Shown here: positions 1 through 8,411 of the stretch, one piece after another
How the letters are laid out: each line of letters starts with the position of its first letter
Numbering within the stretch: the stretch's first letter is position 1
Assembly: GCA_009797885.1 (NCBI GenBank)
Contig: WNKP01000002.1
Span: forward strand, 496,001-560,000
Direction: 5' to 3'
DNA: 64,000 nt
Source of the DNA: Flavobacteriaceae bacterium GF1
GTDB lineage: Bacteria; Bacteroidota; Bacteroidia; Flavobacteriales; Flavobacteriaceae
Notes under the pieces: model-generated
The model's input: the letters and a program-made list of their open reading frames with translations, nothing else
Told to the model about the DNA's origin: nothing
The model's database searches: none
Made by a program: the position numbers and the translations under genes

Positions 1-1382
1 TCGTTTAAGGCTCCATCAGCAAAGACAATCAGTTTTCCGCCCCTATCTACCCAATCATTGATTTTTTTTGCCTGTTCAGGGGTGATTGAGGGTTCGCTTG
101 GGATGATGATAAGCTCAAAGTCATCTAAATTATCTGCTTCAGCCACTTTAAAGTCGTCATGGGTTTCCAGGAGCATATTGATGACACCGTGATCGGCGGA
201 TACATCCAATGTTAGCCATATGCCCAGTTTGGACACTGGTACTCCGCCAGGGCCATAGTCTTCTATTTGTTTGACATATTCATAGGCGTGTCCAATATTC
301 CTATAGGTTTCCATATCCATCTCACCCGAAGGGTGTAATTGGTCACCGAAGTTGCATGAGGCACCAAACGAAATCATGGCCGCGGCTTCATATTTTATGG
401 CATCTTTATGCTTAAAGCCACCAAATTCACCCCATGCTTTATGAAATTTTCCGCTCATGCCCACTGCTGGTGTACCCTGTTGTAAGTGGTATTTGGCATC
501 TAAGGGTAATTTATTGTACCCACCCCAAGTGGTAGGTAGGTCTTCCAAATCTTGATGGGTGTCCATATCAAAAAGCCGCTCTTTGAAAAGATAGACATCT
601 TTGATTCGAGTAACGGCATTGAAGTACACGGTAGCCTCAGGATTGTACTTGGCGACCAACTGCCTGAGTTCTTTCATGTGGGCTTTTAACGCCAATGCAT
701 GACTACGTTCCACGGCCAGTGTATCCGTAATATCGATACCTTCCTTTTTCATTCTGGCCATGGCATATTGGTTGTAGTTGGTTTTCGCTACATGGTAGAT
801 ATCGAACCAAAAGCCGTCAAAATCGGGATATCGTTGGCAAATTTCTTCTACCTGTTTCATGATGTGTTCATGATAAGGCGTGCCAATGCTGGGATCCATT
901 CGCTTCCAAAGATAGGTGGGTCGTTCGGTATCAGGTGACGTATCCCAGTCATAACCGGGAGCATTGATGGATCCGTCCTTGTTGCGAATTGTCCATTCGG
1001 GGTGTTCCCGTGCGTCAAGTTCACTCCATCCAATGGTAAAATAGAATGGGGCCTTGACGCCAATTTCATGGCAGGCCTCCAGTTGTGCACCAAGAAGGTC
1101 GAAATCCAAATTGGGGTGCATTTTACCCACTTTCGATGGATAGTAGGTCCAGCCATGATGTCCCTTGCTAAAAATATTGATATGGTTGATGTTACCAGCT
1201 TTTAAAGCAGCCTGAAACTGCTTTTTGTCAAATTTTTTTCCAATATCAGGGATGTGTTCGGAGGTATGGAAGTCTAAATGTACCTGCCTTGTGGGCATGG
1301 GCTGATCAATACTTCGTTGGGTCTGGGCGACACTACCTTGAGCACCTAAAAAAATACAAATAATGCTGACTATTTTGCGCAT
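1..1382 (-). CDS. GHL6-type putative glycoside hydrolase, secreted (partial, C-terminus beyond window)
   Basis: This is a putative secreted glycan hydrolase, the last visible gene of the PUL. Only the first 460 codons are present because the frame runs off base 1. It begins with a signal peptide (MRKIVSIICIFLGAQGSVAQ), and the mature part closely follows the full-length gene at 1559-3658. Shared blocks are RQVHLDFHTSE, KGHHGWTYYPSKVGKMHPNLDFDL, a DGFWFDIYH strand and the block GKFHKAWGEFGGFKHKDA. The layout, a TIM-barrel-like domain followed by a Rossmann-like trimerisation domain, fits hypothetical glycosyl hydrolase family 6 (GHL6). The Asp in the WFD motif sits where GH29 fucosidases carry their nucleophile, so a fucosidase-like activity is an inference only. 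The start codon is 10 bp downstream of a TTAAACGTTTAA palindrome, so the gene may be regulated separately from its neighbour despite the 176-bp spacing. Substrate is unknown. Confidence 0.8.
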   Translation of the reverse strand, partial: MRKIVSIICIFLGAQGSVAQTQRSIDQPMPTRQVHLDFHTSEHIPDIGKKFDKKQFQAALKAGNINHINIFSKGHHGWTYYPSKVGKMHPNLDFDLLGAQLEACHEIGVKAPFYFTIGWSELDAREHPEWTIRNKDGSINAPGYDWDTSPDTERPTYLWKRMDPSIGTPYHEHIMKQVEEICQRYPDFDGFWFDIYHVAKTNYNQYAMARMKKEGIDITDTLAVERSHALALKAHMKELRQLVAKYNPEATVYFNAVTRIKDVYLFKERLFDMDTHQDLEDLPTTWGGYNKLPLDAKYHLQQGTPAVGMSGKFHKAWGEFGGFKHKDAIKYEAAAMISFGASCNFGDQLHPSGEMDMETYRNIGHAYEYVKQIEDYGPGGVPVSKLGIWLTLDVSADHGVINMLLETHDDFKVAEADNLDDFELIIIPSEPSITPEQAKKINDWVDRGGKLIVFADGALN

Positions 1383-1391
1383 GGAAAAAGG

Positions 1392-1403
1392 TTAAACGTT
1401 TAA
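1392..1403. promoter_or_regulatory. Palindromic operator TTAAACGTTTAA (site 1)
   Basis: This is a perfect 12-bp palindrome with a central CG, 10 bp upstream of the start codon of the minus-strand hydrolase that runs off base 1. The same 12-mer recurs at 16813, 16945 and 19978, always upstream of PUL genes. Palindromes with a central CpG are the usual form of LacI-family operators. Binding itself is inferred. Confidence 0.6.
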
Positions 1404-1558
1404 TCATAAATGTAATAAAATTCAAGAAATTCCGGGCATTACATCCAATGGCTTTCTGCCTAGGTTCAAGAACGGTTTGATAATCTTCCAAGAACGCCAC
1501 CAGGGGACGTTCTGATGCTTTAAGCTCCATTGTTATATTCCAGGGGTTTTGGCCATTG

Positions 1559-3658
1559 TTACTCATATTCGAATACCACTGCCGTATGGCATTCCAGTTT
1601 TGGTACGGTCAACTTCAACTTGCCCTTATCGGTTTTTGTCTCCAATAGTTCACCGGAGGGAACCAGATATACGGCTGTCACTTTTTCGGGCAAATCAATT
1701 TCGAGCGGCACATCGTACAACGATACCAAATCTTCGATGACCCTTACAGAGCCCCTTTGTATCGGAGATGCATACATCAGATGAACAACGTACCTCTTGA
1801 GTTCTGGTTGATGCAAAAGATTAATACGGCCCATGCTTGGCATTTTGGTGGTCACTAGGGGCTTCTCCCTAAGAAGTTGCAGTGCATTGAAAAATAGATC
1901 TCTGTGTATCCTTGCACCCTCCTTTGCATATTGTCTGTCCAGATCATGGGCGATAAAGATGATATTACCATTCCTTATGACGGCCGGATGTAGGGCGGTA
2001 TCCAATCGATTTGGCGTGTTGTTGTGTGAACTGTAGTGTTCAATGGTACGCGAAAAATAGGGCTCTCGAATTGTCGCAAGTATTTCAGTACCTTCTCTGG
2101 GCCTTACCCTAAGCGCAGCGGTGTAGTTTAAAAATGGGGAGGTTACCAACCCATCGCTTACCAAATCATTTGCTACGGTATAGTCAATATCATAATTGGC
2201 ATTGCCCACATAGTCCGCCCCAATGTCAATAATGGGTTGTCCATTGGTAAAAACACCCTCACCGAGCGCAATGATCTTTCCGCCATTCGCAGCAAAGGCC
2301 TCTATTTTTGGAATGTCCCGTTCCAATACACCCCCGCTTGTTATCACTAAGGTTTCAATTTCGGACCAATCATCGAGGGTGTTTACCACATTAAAATTGA
2401 CTTGTTTTTCCAACAGCATTCCAACAATACCTTCTATTGCGGTAAGGTCTTCGCCAATATAAAGTCCCGTACGGGCCAGGTGTTGGGCACCGACCCCGTA
2501 ATTTTCAATCTGTTTTACATAGTCATAGGCATACCCAATATTTTCATAGGTGGCCATATCCATTTCACCAGAAGGATGCAATTGATCCCCGATGTTCGCG
2601 GCGGCACCAAATGCGACCATTGAAGCGGCTTCATAGAGAAGGGCATCCTTATGCTTAAATCCTCCAAATTCCCCCCAGGCCTTGTGGAATTTTCCACTCA
2701 TGGCAACAATATCCTTGCCTGTATTGGCGAAATATTTTGATCGCCATGGAAAGATGTCGTACCCACCCCAAGCTGTTGGTAGATCCTCTAAATCATGTTT
2801 GGTATTGTACTTGTAAAATCCATATTTAAAGTCTTGCACATTTCTGGTATTGTAGGTTCGTGTGGTTCCATTGTAATAGATGGTTGCATTGGGTTTGTAT
2901 TTTTTTATAATCTCACCGGTACGTTGGTAAAACTCCTTATATTTTTCATTGGTTCTTATCTGGACCTGCACCGAGTCATTGATGTTGATGCCCCTTTTGG
3001 CATAATCCCTTAAGCTCCAACCGTTAAAATTGTTTTTTTCCGCTTGATGGATATCATACCAAATACCATCGATGTCATAATTTTTGATAAGTTCCTCTGT
3101 TTGGGCATAAATCAATTCGGCATATGGTCCTGAAGGCTCCAAATATTCCCAACCACGAAAAGACTCGTTTGGCGAAAGGTTCTTTTTCATATCCCTATAA
3201 TCATTGGAACCATCCTTTCTTACCACTGCCCATTCAGGATGCGCTATGGCTTCACTTGACGACCAACCTACCGTGAAATAGGCAAAAACCTCAACCCCTA
3301 TTTCCCTGCAAGCCTCTATTTGTGCCTTTAAAAGGTCAAAGTTTAAGTTGGGGTGCATATTTCCGATTTTGGTGGGGTAGTAGCTCCAACCGTGGTGACC
3401 TTTGGCGAAAATGTTTATGGCGTTTACGTTGCCTTTTTGAAGTGCACTTTGGAACTGTTTTTTATCAAATTTGAAACCGATACTATCAATTTTTTCAGAA
3501 GTATGAAAATCCAAATGAATTTGTCGGGTAGGTTCTTCAAAATCCAATATGGGGTTTGACGAAAGGTCTTTGTATTCAACTTTCTTTTCGGACTCCGAAC
3601 AAGAGACCAACGTAAGTATTGCCGCTGCGCAAACCAATAGTGTCTTCATATTTTTCAT
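1559..3658 (-). CDS. GHL6-type putative glycoside hydrolase lipoprotein
   Basis: This is a 699-residue surface or periplasmic lipoprotein with lipobox LVSC (Cys20). Residues ~45-380 form a GHL6-like catalytic barrel. Visible landmarks are HLDFHTSEKIDS, KGHHGWSYYPTKIG, EVFAYFTVGWSSS, a DGIWYDIH motif whose Asp is a candidate nucleophile, and GEFGGFKHKDALLYEAASM. Residues ~410-495 (IVGMLLEKQVNFNVVN, then LVITSGGVL) resemble the Rossmann-like trimerisation domain of beta-galactosidase-type enzymes. A C-terminal beta domain follows. It is a paralogue of the partial gene downstream. The upstream beta-helix gene ends 36 bp before its start, consistent with one transcript. The family has no firmly established substrate; the resemblance of the WYD motif to GH29 suggests a deoxysugar glycosidase, which is an inference. 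An alternative start is Met4. Confidence 0.8.
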   Translation of the reverse strand: MKNMKTLLVCAAAILTLVSCSESEKKVEYKDLSSNPILDFEEPTRQIHLDFHTSEKIDSIGFKFDKKQFQSALQKGNVNAINIFAKGHHGWSYYPTKIGNMHPNLNFDLLKAQIEACREIGVEVFAYFTVGWSSSEAIAHPEWAVVRKDGSNDYRDMKKNLSPNESFRGWEYLEPSGPYAELIYAQTEELIKNYDIDGIWYDIHQAEKNNFNGWSLRDYAKRGININDSVQVQIRTNEKYKEFYQRTGEIIKKYKPNATIYYNGTTRTYNTRNVQDFKYGFYKYNTKHDLEDLPTAWGGYDIFPWRSKYFANTGKDIVAMSGKFHKAWGEFGGFKHKDALLYEAASMVAFGAAANIGDQLHPSGEMDMATYENIGYAYDYVKQIENYGVGAQHLARTGLYIGEDLTAIEGIVGMLLEKQVNFNVVNTLDDWSEIETLVITSGGVLERDIPKIEAFAANGGKIIALGEGVFTNGQPIIDIGADYVGNANYDIDYTVANDLVSDGLVTSPFLNYTAALRVRPREGTEILATIREPYFSRTIEHYSSHNNTPNRLDTALHPAVIRNGNIIFIAHDLDRQYAKEGARIHRDLFFNALQLLREKPLVTTKMPSMGRINLLHQPELKRYVVHLMYASPIQRGSVRVIEDLVSLYDVPLEIDLPEKVTAVYLVPSGELLETKTDKGKLKLTVPKLECHTAVVFEYE

Positions 3659-3694
3659 ATTTGTTGTTCTTAAACTTAGTATTGTTGGTGATAT

Positions 3695-4999
3695 TCATAA
3701 CATCCAATATCCACTCCTTTCCCCTGGGGCCTTGATTGATTGATTGTTTAAATCCTTTTTAATCTGGTCCTGATTTTTCCCCCTATCGATGGCGGGGCTA
3801 TCTGGTCGTAAGCCGAAATACGAGTGAAAATCTTCAATGGAACCGAAGGAAACGGTATAATTGGGATTCAAAAACTTGGGAAAATCCTGTTCGTCCGAGG
3901 GCTTTTCAAGATTTCCGCTTGTGGCCAATTCTTGTTCGCAAAAATCTTTCCGGCCGATAATTATATTATTGAAAATTAGCGTATGTCCACCATCATTATC
4001 ATAACAGCGCAAAGCTTTGGTGGGCAACCCCGGATTTTTTACGATAAGGTTGTTGTACAGCCGTGAACCCTTGGAATTTGATAGGGTCATATCACCGGGA
4101 AAATCGGCATATTTTGAAATTACCCTGAGGTTATGAAAAGTCGTGTTATTTCTGAGGGTTACATTGTCGGACTTAAAAACGCTTATACCCCGACCTCCGT
4201 TATTAAAACTCAGATTATTTTCTACCAATACCGCTGCCTTATAGCCACCTTCCTGGCCGCCGCCCTGGGTATTTCTAAAATCATCTATAATGATACCATT
4301 GCCATCGGTGGGTTGGTCAAAACCCAATGGTTTGAAGGGAAGGTCACATTCGTTTTCGTAAGCCACATTACCCCGGATTACAATATGATAGCCCGGTTTT
4401 TGGTCGAATTCGATAGGGTGCCAGATACTTATTCCACTGCAGTTCCATTGGTTTCTCTTGGCATTGCCACGAACAACATTGTTTTCAAAAAGGATATAAT
4501 CACTGGTTCGTGAGGAAATTCCATTGCACCCGCAGTCGTGAACATAACAATTTTTTACCGTAACATGGTGTGATCGGTCCCTGACGGTAATTCCAACACC
4601 GGTATCAATGGGATCAAATACTTCAAAACCATCTATCTCCAAATAGGAGCAATCCTCAATTTGAAGTACTGCGGAATCTTTGGTTTCATCGGTAGTCTCC
4701 GTTAATTTGGCAAGCCAGCGGTTTTGTGCAATTATTTTGGTGACCCTATCCGGCGTTCCATGAATTCCCCTTAAGGTAGAACCATGGGTATCATAGGTTC
4801 CTTTACCCACATAAAGGATATCACCACCCTTAATGTTCGAAAACGCGTGCCCTAGGGTGCGCCAGGCACCTTCGGGAGTGTCAACTGTTCCACTATTGGT
4901 ATCACTACCATCCATGCGTACAAAATAGACGGTCGCATGAACCACTGGGATTGCGGAGCAACACATGAAAAAAACAATGAAAAGGGTTCGTCTAACCAT
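3695..4999 (-). CDS. Secreted right-handed parallel beta-helix protein, possible polysaccharide lyase
   Basis: This protein of about 434 residues starts with a clear signal peptide (MVRRTLFIVFFMCCSAIPVVHA). The frame stays open for 35 codons upstream, but only the start at 4999 puts the hydrophobic segment at the N-terminus and leaves a 55-bp gap to the preceding gene. The mature region opens with YFVRMDGSDTNSGT and PEGAWRTLGHAF, typical of PbH1 repeat proteins that fold as right-handed parallel beta-helices. Stacked turns follow (HHVTVKNCYVHDCGCNGIS, YILFENNVVRGNA, DNVTLRNNTTFHN). Many polysaccharide lyases and some glycosidases use this fold, and its place in a PUL with a sulfatase fits a secreted glycan-degrading enzyme. 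I see no motif that fixes the lyase family or the catalytic residues, so a purely binding role is possible. Confidence 0.75.
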   Translation of the reverse strand: MVRRTLFIVFFMCCSAIPVVHATVYFVRMDGSDTNSGTVDTPEGAWRTLGHAFSNIKGGDILYVGKGTYDTHGSTLRGIHGTPDRVTKIIAQNRWLAKLTETTDETKDSAVLQIEDCSYLEIDGFEVFDPIDTGVGITVRDRSHHVTVKNCYVHDCGCNGISSRTSDYILFENNVVRGNAKRNQWNCSGISIWHPIEFDQKPGYHIVIRGNVAYENECDLPFKPLGFDQPTDGNGIIIDDFRNTQGGGQEGGYKAAVLVENNLSFNNGGRGISVFKSDNVTLRNNTTFHNLRVISKYADFPGDMTLSNSKGSRLYNNLIVKNPGLPTKALRCYDNDGGHTLIFNNIIIGRKDFCEQELATSGNLEKPSDEQDFPKFLNPNYTVSFGSIEDFHSYFGLRPDSPAIDRGKNQDQIKKDLNNQSIKAPGERSGYWML

Positions 5000-5054
5000 A
5001 ACATGATATTTTTTACCAGTGAACATCGGGGTTTCTGATTCTATCGTCGTTGGA

Positions 5055-8000
5055 TTATCCATTTGTTGGACTAAGTATTTGCAGCTCCATACCATTTCTT
5101 GCAATCAAGAAAGCATACCTGCCTTCTGATTTTTTTAGTGGTATGATCCCTTTTACCTCTCCGTTGATAAAAACGCCACTTTCATTGGGAGGAATTGCCT
5201 TAAAATTACCTTTGCCATCACCCTTCAAGAGCCACCCAATGCCTGCGTCGTTACGAGGTGTTTCCACTTCGGATCCATATAGATTGCCGGCCATTAAAAT
5301 GTCTGGATTTCCGTCGTTGTCATAATCAAAAAGATGTATGGCGTTTACCGAGGATACCTGGGCCTCGTTGGGCAATGGTCTGCTCTTAAAGGTTTTGTTG
5401 TCATTTATAAATACCGTATTGGCGAAAAAGGTGGCTTCGTACATAATGGCATCATCCAGTTGTGTTTCAGGATACACGTCTACGAGACGGGCCTTTGAAA
5501 ATTCAGTATAATTCTTAAATTTCTTTTTTATCGAGGGTATCTGTTGGGAAGAACATTCCCTTCCCCGCAAAGGAAACAGCTCGCCATCGTTGTAATATCC
5601 AAGTACGATATCTTGGCTGCCGTTACCGTCAAAATCAGCTGCATAAATTTTAAAGGGTTCCTCTTTGGACGCTTTGTACTTGTAATTGAGCCCCAAATTA
5701 CCAGCTACGATATCCATGTCACCGTCCCCGTCCAAATCCTGGCACTTTACTGAATTCCACCAACCAACATGATCGTTCAATCCATATGCTTCACTAACCT
5801 CTTGAAAATTTCCCTTAAGGTTATGGAACACCTTTGGTGCCATCCATTCTCCAACTACGACCAGGTCTGGCCAAGTATCATTATTTACATCTGCCCATTC
5901 AACATCCGTGACCATACCGATATTTTCAAATTGCGGGGCCACCTTTTTGGTCACATCTTCAAAAACAATGGAGTCCGTAGTACTATTATTACGAAGCAGA
6001 TAACTGTTGGTTGGATTTGGGTATTGACCAGGGGTTTGTCTACCGCCCACAAACAGGTCGGGGTCACCATCTTTATCAAAATCCGCAATCTTTACGCAAG
6101 AGCCACTTGAGAATAATTTTGGAAGTGCACCTCGTGTTTTTTGGAACTTGCCATTACCAAGATTTAGATAAAGACGGTCCCCATAAGCTTCATGGCCCTC
6201 GGGCATTTCGTTACCTCCGCTAACCACATATAGGTCCAGTAACCCATCTGAATCAGCGTCAAAGAAAACAGCGGAAACATCCTCATGCGACCGATCTTTT
6301 AACCAAATACCGTTGGATACGGATTTGAAGGATCCATCATCTTTTTGCAAATACAGTACACCTGAATGTCCCTTGGCACCACCGACATAAAAATCGTCCA
6401 AACCGTCATTATTCACATCTCCTACTGCCAGTGCCGGCCCGAACTGCGACATTTTATGGGGCAACAATACTTCTCCATCAAAGTCATTATAATCGTTTTC
6501 TTGATGTTTGTAGGAAGGATATACAACCGGTTCCCAGGTGTTAAACAGCGGGCTTTGTGCGCTTAGTGGTTCACCGTTGTTTTGATTGATACTTTGTTGA
6601 ATATGAACTACCTGGTTGGCGTTCAAATCCCGAACTGTCTGTATATGGCCATTTGGCCATCTTATCTTAACGGAGTCTACCCTGTTGTATTCGCCCAAAC
6701 CAAAATGTAATATAGGTTCCACGGAAGATTCATAACCTCGAGACAGGAAAAGTTCTTGACTTTGTATGGTCTTATCCGTGTAAATGGATACTTTGGAGCC
6801 TATCCCAAAATGGTTGTCATTTCTTCCTTCCAGCCTTATGCGTAAACTATTGAAAGACGTTTCGTTTGGTCTTACATTCTCATAAATATGTGCTGGTCTG
6901 TCAAGATTGTTTACAACAAGATCCAAATCACCATCCAAATCCAGGTCCGCATAGGCAGCGCCATGACTAAAGCCTTCAAAGGCCAAGCCATAGTCCGTAT
7001 CCCTTTCGGAAAAGGTGAGGTCACCATTGTTCAAAAAAGCAAAATTCGCTACGGGTTGGACGGGCATTTTTTTCAAAAGGGAGATATAATCTTCTGGTGA
7101 TATTTGGTCGTAGGCCTGTAGTATGCGATAATAGGCATTGAAGTCATTGTCGTTAACGTTGCGACGCATGCCGTTGGTTATGAAAATATCTTTAAGGCCA
7201 TCATTGTCCATATCAAAAAAAAGGGCACCCCAACTCCAATCCGTATAGGCTATACCGGCCAGTTCTCCAACCTCGGAAAACCTGCCTATGCCCGTATTCA
7301 GTTGTAGGGTATTTTTCATGTATTGATGGTGCAATCCCTGGTCCACCAAATGGTAAAATGCTTCGGTGTCCATCGCGGACATATTGGCTTTTTGTTGTTC
7401 GTTGGTTCTACCCATCATATCCAACTGCAAAAGGTCGATTAGACCGTCGTTGTTAATATCCGCGGCATCCGTTCCCATACCAAAATTGGAGGTATGTTCG
7501 GTGTATTCCATGATTTTGTTTTGGAAAGTGCCGTCACCTTGATTGATATACAAATAATCGGGCGAATTAAAATCATTGGATACATAAATGTCCATAAGGC
7601 CATCATTGTTGAAATCAGCGGTGCTTAACCCCAGGGTCAGTCCATAGTTTAGAATACCTGATTTACGGGTAACATCAACAAACCTTCCGTTATCGTTTCT
7701 ATATAGCCTATCGGAGTCAATAAGTAAAGGTTTTGTTGTTCTCGAAACAAAGAACTCCGTATTTTCATTGAATCCTGAAGGGGGGTAATTGCCTACATAA
7801 ACATCCAGGTCACCGTCATTGTCAAAATCGAAAAATACGGATTGAATCGTATGGCCATTATCATTAAGTCCATACTCCTTTGCCTTTTCTTTAAATGTAT
7901 TGTCCTTTTGATTGATATATAAAAGATTGTCTCTGGTATCGTTGGGCCCGGCGACGCTGACGTACACATCGAGAAAACCATCATTGTTCACATCTGCCAT

Positions 8001-8411
8001 GGTAACCCCGGTGGTCCACCTATTGTAAACACCTTGTACACCAGCACGTTTTGATATATCCTTAAACTTGAGGTCGCCCTGATTAAGGTACAAACTGTTC
8101 AGGCCCATATTTCCTGTAAAGTATATATCAGGAAGTCCATCATTGTTAATGTCACCCGTGGCCACACCTCCCCCGAAATAGATAAAGGGGTACAAAAAAT
8201 AATTAAAATTTGGTGTCTCTCTAATGCGGTTGCTAAAGTTGATATTGGTCGCTTGGGCATCACGTTTTTTGAAGAATTGTTTTGCTCGATTATCAAGTGA
8301 TGGCTCTTTGGAACCAATTGGCCCACCTTTGTTTTTTTGGCAAGACGTTATCAGCACCAAAGAGCTGATGACCATCAAAACGAAACCGATATTTACCTTA
8401 GGGCTCTTCAT
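5055..8411 (-). CDS. FG-GAP/VCBS repeat and ASPIC/UnbV domain lipoprotein (second of pair)
   Basis: This is an 1118-residue lipoprotein with lipobox ITSC (Cys24). It contains at least ten FG-GAP/VCBS beta-propeller blades with calcium-binding signatures such as DINNDGLPDIYFTGN, DVNNDGFLDVYVS and DFDNDGDLDVYVGN. Residues ~520-595 carry an ASPIC/UnbV domain (FGIGSKVSIY, then HFGLGEYNRVDSVKIRWPNG). A second propeller set follows. Its ATG overlaps the stop of the preceding paralogue as ATGA (8408-8411), so the two are probably translationally coupled. Proteins of this type often sit next to SusC/SusD in marine Bacteroidota and are thought to be surface glycan-binding or scaffold components; no enzymatic activity is established. 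The two paralogues share order and architecture, so they arose by tandem duplication. Confidence 0.85.
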   Translation of the reverse strand: MKSPKVNIGFVLMVISSLVLITSCQKNKGGPIGSKEPSLDNRAKQFFKKRDAQATNINFSNRIRETPNFNYFLYPFIYFGGGVATGDINNDGLPDIYFTGNMGLNSLYLNQGDLKFKDISKRAGVQGVYNRWTTGVTMADVNNDGFLDVYVSVAGPNDTRDNLLYINQKDNTFKEKAKEYGLNDNGHTIQSVFFDFDNDGDLDVYVGNYPPSGFNENTEFFVSRTTKPLLIDSDRLYRNDNGRFVDVTRKSGILNYGLTLGLSTADFNNDGLMDIYVSNDFNSPDYLYINQGDGTFQNKIMEYTEHTSNFGMGTDAADINNDGLIDLLQLDMMGRTNEQQKANMSAMDTEAFYHLVDQGLHHQYMKNTLQLNTGIGRFSEVGELAGIAYTDWSWGALFFDMDNDGLKDIFITNGMRRNVNDNDFNAYYRILQAYDQISPEDYISLLKKMPVQPVANFAFLNNGDLTFSERDTDYGLAFEGFSHGAAYADLDLDGDLDLVVNNLDRPAHIYENVRPNETSFNSLRIRLEGRNDNHFGIGSKVSIYTDKTIQSQELFLSRGYESSVEPILHFGLGEYNRVDSVKIRWPNGHIQTVRDLNANQVVHIQQSINQNNGEPLSAQSPLFNTWEPVVYPSYKHQENDYNDFDGEVLLPHKMSQFGPALAVGDVNNDGLDDFYVGGAKGHSGVLYLQKDDGSFKSVSNGIWLKDRSHEDVSAVFFDADSDGLLDLYVVSGGNEMPEGHEAYGDRLYLNLGNGKFQKTRGALPKLFSSGSCVKIADFDKDGDPDLFVGGRQTPGQYPNPTNSYLLRNNSTTDSIVFEDVTKKVAPQFENIGMVTDVEWADVNNDTWPDLVVVGEWMAPKVFHNLKGNFQEVSEAYGLNDHVGWWNSVKCQDLDGDGDMDIVAGNLGLNYKYKASKEEPFKIYAADFDGNGSQDIVLGYYNDGELFPLRGRECSSQQIPSIKKKFKNYTEFSKARLVDVYPETQLDDAIMYEATFFANTVFINDNKTFKSRPLPNEAQVSSVNAIHLFDYDNDGNPDILMAGNLYGSEVETPRNDAGIGWLLKGDGKGNFKAIPPNESGVFINGEVKGIIPLKKSEGRYAFLIARNGMELQILSPTNG

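Noticed and set aside
1333-1566. 77-codon minus-strand frame between the two GHL6 genes
   Set aside because: It overlaps the start of the downstream hydrolase in another frame and covers the operator; no recognisable domain or signal.
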